Source: Voacanga thouarsii
Lineage: Eukaryota > Streptophyta > Magnoliopsida > Gentianales > Apocynaceae
Reading direction: 5' to 3'
Assembly (NCBI GenBank): GCA_026120185.1
Contig: JANUWF010002022.1
Location: forward strand, 744,001 to 808,000
DNA length: 64,000 bases
Made by a program: the position numbers and the translations under genes. This document shows, piece after piece, positions 58,011 to 64,000 of this stretch. Under the pieces are notes generated by a model. It was not told the origin of the DNA. It ran no database searches and saw only the letters and a list, made by a program, of their open reading frames with translations. Numbering within the stretch: position 1 is the first letter of the stretch; each line of letters begins with the position of its first letter.

Positions 58011-61000
58011 TGCAACCCCCCACCTTTTACTTTCAATTGGCTACTACTTGTAATAGGATGAGAATTTAAATCAATGGCCAGAACAAAAGATGATCGGTAT
58101 AATGAGACGAATATTTTGGTATAATAATATTTTTGTCAGGACCTGAATGTAATTATTAATTTTTTTTATCCGTACCCTAAATCTTTGGAAGGCTACTATA
58201 ACTAAAAAAAAATAACAATTTGAGGGTACACTCTGAAGAGAAACGCATGTTTTGGTGTGAATTATGCTATTCGGGTTATCGGGGGCATTTTCGTCATTTT
58301 GACCGCTCCCGCAACATTGACCGCAAATTTGACCAAATTGAGAAGGAATTGAAGAATTTAAGTATTACCAATGGATTCAGTGAAATTTTTGGAGTTGAAT
58401 GGTGAAGTAAAATATTTTTCCATTCCGGACCCGATTTTGGCCATTTTTGAGAAAAATTAGAAATGTGGATAAAGTTTGGACATGTAGCGCTATGTGATTG
58501 GTGGATAGGGACATGTGTCACATTTTGATAGGCTGTATGAGATTTCATACAAGATAAAGCTTATCAAATAAGTTTTACAAAATTAAAAAAAAATGTGGTG
58601 GACAAATGAAATTGTAACATGTGGCAGATAGCCCACAATTTGTGACCAAATGGTCACCAATTCGGACCAAGAATGGCAGTTAAGGAGGTGAAAAACATCC
58701 AGATTTCGTGCATAAGGAGTAGGGAAAGAAGAGAGAAAGAAAAGGAAAAAAAAGCTAGAGAAAATAGGGAGAAAAAAGAAAAAGGAGAGAGAAAGAAAGA
58801 TGTGTGTGTGTTCTTGGTGTTCTTAGAGCAAAATCAAGCCAAGAGATCCCACATACAAGGTAAAAGTCTATGCTTCAAGAATTAAAGTCATAGATCTCAT
58901 TACAATGATTATATTGATATGAATTTTAACATGAAAACATGATTTTCATGTCTTGATTTTGGATCAAAGCTAGGGTTTGTGAACTTTTGTGTATGAACTT
59001 TATACATGCTTGTATATGTGCCGGCTACCTAAGGGGCCTTTGAATGATGTTTTGTGTGAGGAAGAAGTGAATAATTATGGTAGCTTGAAGGTTTATTTTC
59101 GGTTGAAGAGGTGATGATCAAAGTAGAACAAAAATGGAATTTACTTAGTTGGAAAAATGGATTATACTAGCCTTTAATTAGAAAAGATGAATTTGTGTTG
59201 AATAAGTGTGAATCTTCTGAGCTACTGAAAATATGAAAATTCAGAATTAAAGATGATTTGAAGGAGGATTAAATGAATTAATGGTTCCAAAGTGCTAAAG
59301 GCTAAAGGAAAATAAAGGAAAGCATGAATAGTGAAATTGAGATAAAACTACTGAGGCAGTTTTTGCCCAATAGCGTGTTACTGGAACTAGAACTCTGAAA
59401 ACGGCCCATAGATAATTAAATTTAAGAGTTTTACGGTCATTTTAGAATTTCATAGAGCCAAATCAGAGTTGTGGATTGAAAATTATGTGCAAAACAAAAT
59501 CATGTGTCAATCTGTGAAATTCCAAAAAAATGAGTCCGAAAATGGATGAACTTAAGGATGATTAATTGTGTGATTTTTGATGAAATAAATGGGAAATATG
59601 AAGTGAATCCCTTGTTTATAAAGGGAGGATGGATGTAGAAAAATAAAAATGAAAGAATTGACCAAACGATAAAAAAACGACATGAACGAAAATTGCACGG
59701 TTTCATTAAGCATCGGTTAACCATCGGTCCCCGTCGGCTAAACATCAGTTGGACGTTGGCTACCCGTCTGCTATTTTTCGCCAAGCACGAATTGACCTAA
59801 AAATGATATTTGGTGTTGGTTTAACGACAAATGGCCAACGGAATGTCAAAAACGGTAGAAATGAAGGTTAAACGGCCATAAACGGAAAGAATTGCTTAGG
59901 ACATGAGGTGAGTCCCTTTGATTTCTAAAACCTTTTGAAAGCTTGTGTGCTTCACTTTTTCATGAAATGCTATGTTTTATACCATTTTGGAAATCCCTGA
60001 ATGTGTTTAAGGTTTATCTGAGCAAGATTTATTTTATGCCATTTTGGGCTCGATTGAACATCATAATTGACTTGGAAACCTTACTAGATGATTAAAGTAT
60101 GAATTTTGTATATTTAGTCCATTTTGGATGAAATGTTTGGGATTTTTAAAAAATGGTAAATTTTAGAATCGAGTATTCATAAATTAATAGGAATGCCCTT
60201 ATTGGAACATTTTATAGAAATGTTTTTGGAAACATTGAATTTAATACTTTTTTGGGATTAGAATTCCGATTTTCTTGAATTGAGTTCTTTTTAGAGTCGG
60301 GTATTTGAAAAATGGTCCAAATGTCATTATTGGAATGTTTTATGAAAACCTTTGGAACTCGAGTATTCGGTAGATGACCGAATTATCCTTATTGGAACTC
60401 TTGTGAATACTTTTCAAATCAAGTAAGGGTAAAATGACTTGAATACCCTCAGAAAGTCTTTTGGAATTGGGTATAGGTAAAATGACCTGAATACCCTTGA
60501 AAATGACTTTTGTGATCTAGTATGGGGAAAATGACCCAGATACTATTGGAAACATATTTTGATGTGTGAACATGACTCTTTATCCTGTTTCAACAATATT
60601 GAAAATGATCTCTCGTGATGAGATTGACTTTTGAAAAACGACCTTTTGATCTCTGAAATAATTTTATTGGTCTGATATGCTATGGAATGAATTGATTGGC
60701 TTTGTAAAGTCTATGTGAATGATAATATGACTTGCGAGTCTCTGGGATCAAATTTTGAAAAATGCTGTTTTACCCCAAAAATATTTTGATTTTAAACTTC
60801 TGCGGGATCAAATAACTTTTTGGCCTGATCAGTCAAATAGAATTGGTATTGTTAACGTTGAGTACTCTGCAAGGACTTTGATCTTTGTACTAGCTCATGT
60901 TAGAGGTAGATGACCCCAAGCAACCTAGATAGTTCTGGGAATTATCTCACTCCAAACAGGGCGACAGGACATTAAGATAAGTCGTCCTGGTTAGCCATTT

Positions 61001-61882
61001 AGCACTTGGCAATTGCCGTGTCTACGGGTGCTTCTTATTTTGAGCCATTCGCTGGATACCAGGCGGGCGACACTCGATGCGTTTGACTCCTTGCCACCTC
61101 GATGGTGATTAACATCAGGATTGGGACCCCTAGCTTATGGTGGCATGTAAAAGATTGGGTGCTGTGGAACACTAGGTTTACTGCGGTATCCCTAAGCAAA
61201 AGTACGTTGCGGTGTACTTATTCCAGCGACAAACGGTTGAGTTCTGGAGGCTGTGGTCACAATACAATGATACGTGGCGCCGAAGGCAAGGACTGTAGGA
61301 CTTGCATGTGGATACAGACCGACCTTCTATTAGAGAAGTGCTTGTGATTTGGAAAAATTTGGGCAATGATTTGAAATTGAAATATAATTTTTCAAAAATG
61401 ATTGACTTCTGAATAAACTCTTTATTAAAGATTTTTGGAATCGTTTCTAGTGAACAAATGATATGCTATTTCACAAAGTTTTATGTACTCTGTCTCTTTG
61501 ATGACACACTAGCACACATGAGACTCACTGGGTGATTTTTTACTCACACATGTCTTTTTTCTTACCATTTTTGTAGGATCTGGAGATAAGCAGACCTACG
61601 GATAGAGGATGATACCACAGTGACAACAGAATAGGTCCAAACGTTTCCCTTTTGGATAATGTACCTTATTACTGATATTGAATGGAAATTTTCATGTATG
61701 AGATTATTTATTACATATGTGCACATGACCATCAATATGGGTTGTTGTATGGATATGGATCTTACATACTCTATTAGTTTTTATTTATTTATTTAATATA
61801 AAGACCCCTTGTCTAGGTGACTGGACAGAGTGACACCCAATTTTGATATGCTTCTGCTGTTACCTTTAGTAGGGGTGTTACA
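58011..61882 (+). mobile_element. Gypsy 5' LTR, 3.87 kb
   Basis: TGCAACCCCCCACCTTTTA (start, decayed TGTAACACCC) to TAGTAGGGGTGTTACA (end), followed directly by a PBS. Before the end stand AAGACCCCTTGTC and AGAGTGACACCC, as in the other Tekay-like LTRs, but the rest differs, so this is a separate family. 60850-61330 is markedly GC-richer and probably the R/U5 region; 58660-58830 is a purine-rich tract whose Lys/Glu frame is compositional. The start position is inferred from the terminus only. Confidence 0.65.
60165..60555 (+). repeat. Degenerate tandem repeat inside the LTR, period about 50-60 bp
   Basis: Units contain TCGAGTATTC, GGTAAAATGACCTGAATACC and TTATTGGAAC-TTTTGGAA words, starting near 60168, 60297, 60358, 60418, 60468 and 60518. 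Unit divergence is high at the left and low at the right. Confidence 0.75.
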
Positions 61883-61884
61883 AT

Positions 61885-61897
61885 TGGTATCAGAGCC
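61885..61897 (+). other. Primer-binding site, initiator tRNA-Met type
   Basis: TGGTATCAGAGCC, a perfect match to the common plant PBS, two bases after the LTR end. Confidence 0.9.
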
Positions 61898-61989
61898 TCG
61901 TTATATAGAACTGTGGTATTATTATAGGTTTGATAGAACTCTTTTATTATTGAGGTATAACGGATAGGAGTGATAAGGGCAAGTGCCCA

Positions 61990-62666
61990 ATGGATGAGTA
62001 TAGCGATGATGGGAAGAAAGAGATAGATGAGCATTCGGTTGTGAAAAGATTTGGGAGGATTAGGATTATCCACCGAGCAAGTGTGCTAGGACGTTTTACT
62101 TGGATAAGATTTGGCCCTGACCACCTTCATATACCTTATCGCACTGGGAGCGAATTTGACCCTGTAGTGTCTGTTATTACCTTATTTGTGCGAGACCTCA
62201 GTCTGGAATGGACATCTACTCCCGAAAGGATATCGTCACCGCATTAAGAGATGGGTGGCAATTTTGATAAAAATTGATGGCGATATTAAACCATTAGGAT
62301 AATGATGAGGAGGATAGTGTCCCCGATGGTGTAGTATTGTCTGAGGATAATGAGAAGGAATTTGGTGGGGATACTCTGGGAGTATTAGAAGATGAGATAT
62401 TATGTTTAGAAGATGTTAAGATAGGAAGAGATCAGGAGGTACCTGAGATGAAGGTACCTGTAGTCGAGGAGTTCGAGGAAGAATTGGAGATAGACTTAGA
62501 CATACTGGCTTGGTTACACCTGGATACAGATGAAGGTAAAGGATTCAATACAGCTGAATCCTATATGATTCCTACTAATTCAGAACCTCCCGTTTCAAAT
62601 AGTGATGACGATGAGCGGGAGGATGAGACGTGGATATGTGTAGTAGGATATGTTCAGTTCGGCTAG
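61990..62666 (+). pseudogene. Leader ORFs of the gypsy element, not recognised
   Basis: Two frames, 61990-62247 (85 codons) and 62337-62666 (109 codons), lie where the leader or gag start of this element should be. The second is strongly acidic (many Glu and Asp, residues 1-95) with no motif. The first is basic and mixed (RFGRIRIIHRASVLGRF). Neither resembles chromovirus gag that I know. They may be pieces of one longer frame. Real coding status is unproven. Confidence 0.35.
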
Positions 62667-62833
62667 TGTATATGACTGTGTACTCAGCACACAAATTTTG
62701 TACTGACTTTGCATTTGATGAGAATGAATATATGTTATAATCCTACTATGTGCACTATAGTTATGTTATATCGTTTTACCAACAAAATCGTATGAACTGT
62801 ACAGATGTCTCCTAAATAAACTTTGGAAGGATT

Positions 62834-63060
62834 TTGGAAGGATTTCAATGTCCAATTAAATATCATCCTAGAAAGGTAAACACAGTAGTAAATGCCTGTA
62901 GTAGGAAGGCAAATTTATCAGCTCTTCAGGCGTTACAAATTTCGAAATTAGAAGTGTTTGCAATAGACAGAAAAATGAGGATAAGTAATACTTTCATTCA
63001 ACCTGCCTTCCTACAAAAGTTGAAGAGAGAGTAAGATGAAGATGAAGAGTGCAAAAGTTA
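62834..63060 (+). pseudogene. Gypsy RNase H C-terminus
   Basis: FQCPIKYHPRKVNTVVNACS and RKANLSALQAL align with the conserved D-I-YHPGK-N-VADALSRK end of gypsy RNase H; then KLKRE-DEDEECK resembles the linker towards integrase. The catalytic part is absent: RNase H follows the leader after only 170 bases, so gag, protease and most of RT were deleted. Gly of HPGK is Arg here and Asp of ADALSR is Asn, further signs of decay. Confidence 0.75.
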
Positions 63061-63061
63061 G

Positions 63062-63433
63062 TGTTTGAACTTTACTTTATATTCCTTCATGATGTCAAGA
63101 CGATGAGGAATTAAGAGAGTTGTTAAGTAGGTCATTGTCAGGATTTCTAGGAGACTTGTTTAAATTGCATAACCTATATCTTTGAATTATATATGTTTCA
63201 TTAGTTTTTCTTTTTATTATTTTCTTACTTTGTTTGTGTCGGTTAAACAATTAAAAAAAAGTGATTAGTGTGTACTTGTTCCTTTGAGGATCGATACTCG
63301 TTAATTCCTTGTACTATACTTGCGATGAGTATACTTGCTTATATGTGTATTTTGGGATTAATGTTTTAATTAAAATTTGATTAAAGGATGGATTTAAATT
63401 TGATGATTTTATATACCCAAAATTTATGCATCA
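63062..63433 (+). mobile_element. Athila-like LTR fragment (3' end)
   Basis: TTTGAACTTTACTTTATATTCC to TTTATGCATCA, matching the last 400 bases of the family LTR (CCTTCATGATGTCAAGA, GAGGATCGATACTCGTTAAT, GAGTATACTTGCTTATATGTG). The left part is missing. Confidence 0.8.
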
Positions 63434-63762
63434 AAATTGCTGCACCAACACAGAAAGGTAAATTGAAGAAACCGTCTAAGCAAGGAAAAGAAGAAACAGA
63501 AAAGCCTCCTAAAGAGGAACCAAGTGAGGTAGAAAAAATGAACGGGGAACTGCCAGAAAAAAACCTTGGCCAAGAAAGGCAGACACCCGTGCATGAGGAA
63601 GAATCAGTACCACCTGCTCCTACTATGCCTGCTCACCAGCCTATTTCCTCTGGAACAAGATAGAAACATATGGTGGTTAAGAGGAAATCTGGCTAACTAG
63701 CTGGACAGTTTAAGAAAATCGGCAAAAAAGGAAAATCGAAGCCTGTTATCATCCCCTGAACT
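63434..63762 (+). pseudogene. SIRE-type extra ORF C-terminus (second element)
   Basis: KKPSKQGKEETEKPPKEEPS, LPEKNLGQERQTPVHEEESV, then after a TAG VVKRKSG and, after another, LAGQFKKIGKKGKSKPVIIP. It aligns with 42180-41903 (KDLGQ-RQSPVRKEESVPPIPI, VVKRKSNQIAG), which shows the same SIRE-type extra protein on the other strand. It is Lys/Glu/Pro-rich and probably disordered. The N-terminal part is missing, replaced by the Athila-like LTR fragment. Confidence 0.65.
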
Positions 63763-64000
63763 TTGAGCTGACGTTTTTTTTTTTTTTTTTTTGGGTTTTC
63801 ACATTTTTATTCTGTTGTTTTAAACACTTATGCTCGTTTGTTCTTGCTACCTCACTACTCCCCTTCTAATGCTTTTGCACTTTCTTTGTTTCCCTGGATC
63901 TTGGTTACTACTTTACTCCATCTTAGTTCTACTACTTATTTTATGGTTCTTTTTTATTGATGACAAAGGGTGAGAAAATTTAGGTATAATATATTCTTGA
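63763..64000 (+). mobile_element. SIRE-type sequence downstream of the extra ORF
   Basis: A T20-type homopolymer (63774-63793) and, at 63958-63978, TGATGACAAAGGGTGAGAAAA, similar to the ATGACAAAAAGGGGGAGA motif placed before the polypurine tract in SIRE elements. The 3' LTR would be expected beyond the window. Confidence 0.55.

Noticed and set aside
58673..58885. Lys/Glu/Arg-rich frame of 70 codons
   Set aside because: It lies in a purine-rich tract of an LTR; composition explains the lack of stops.
1..64000. CRISPR arrays, bacterial operons, organellar insertions, rRNA genes, complete host genes
   Set aside because: None were seen; no regularly spaced short repeats, ribosome-binding sites, conserved rRNA words or intact multi-exon gene is visible.

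Overview
The window looks like intergenic heterochromatin of a flowering plant. It is AT-rich, has no intact long ORF and no complete host gene, and almost all of it can be resolved into LTR retrotransposons (Ty1/copia and Ty3/gypsy) plus one CACTA (En/Spm) DNA transposon. Most coding sequence is decayed. Family names come from primer-binding sites (PBS), LTR termini, target-site duplications (TSDs) and translated motifs read by eye; no database was searched. Species cannot be determined, but the element mix (Tekay-like chromovirus, SIRE-type copia, an element primed by a tRNA-Asp-like PBS as in Athila, and CACTA) is typical of an angiosperm, probably a dicot.

Left block (1-37873), a nest. 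A copia relic on the minus strand (Copia A) forms the outer shell: gag 1633-3013, leader 4416-5770, and a 5' LTR now split into four pieces (5770-6166, 33027-33856, 35348-35626, 37388-37873). It was hit by a copia LTR at its 3' side (1-1632), a solo Athila-like LTR (3014-4415), a complete but non-autonomous Athila-like element (6167-33026), a second solo Athila-like LTR (33857-35347, TSD ACTAA) and a solo LTR of its own family (35627-37387). The Athila-like element was split by a Tekay-like gypsy element on the minus strand (8882-30330, perfect TSD TCTTC). That element received an oppositely oriented gypsy LTR (about 13335-17719) and a second copia element (Copia B, 21241-29286), which still shows gag, protease, integrase, reverse transcriptase and RNase H motifs.

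Middle block (38090-56443). This is a CACTA transposon of about 18.35 kb with matching CACTACAAGAAAAA ends and a 3-bp TSD (TAT). It carries a decayed Transposase_24-type ORF (53708-55035), a probable captured host kinase exon (52262-52419) and two families of degenerate repeats. A SIRE-type copia element on the minus strand (39292-49526, LTRs of 1296 bp each, TSD ATTGC/ATTGT) is inserted in it, and that contains a solo copia LTR (42631-44350, perfect TSD CTGTA).

Right block (56444-64000). Unassigned LTR-like AT-rich sequence is followed by a 3.9-kb gypsy LTR (58011-61882) with an initiator-Met PBS. Its internal region collapses quickly to an RNase H remnant (62834-63060). An Athila-like LTR fragment and the C-terminus of a second SIRE-type extra ORF follow.

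The elements do not work together as a pathway. What the window records is an order of insertions: Copia A, then the Athila-like element, then the Tekay-like element, then Copia B on one side, and CACTA, then SIRE, then a solo LTR on the other. The most notable points are a tRNA-like module kept at the same place in gypsy LTRs, an unrecognised 280-codon frame in the Athila-like element, the kinase-like exon inside the CACTA element, and the cytosine-deamination pattern of stop codons in Copia B.
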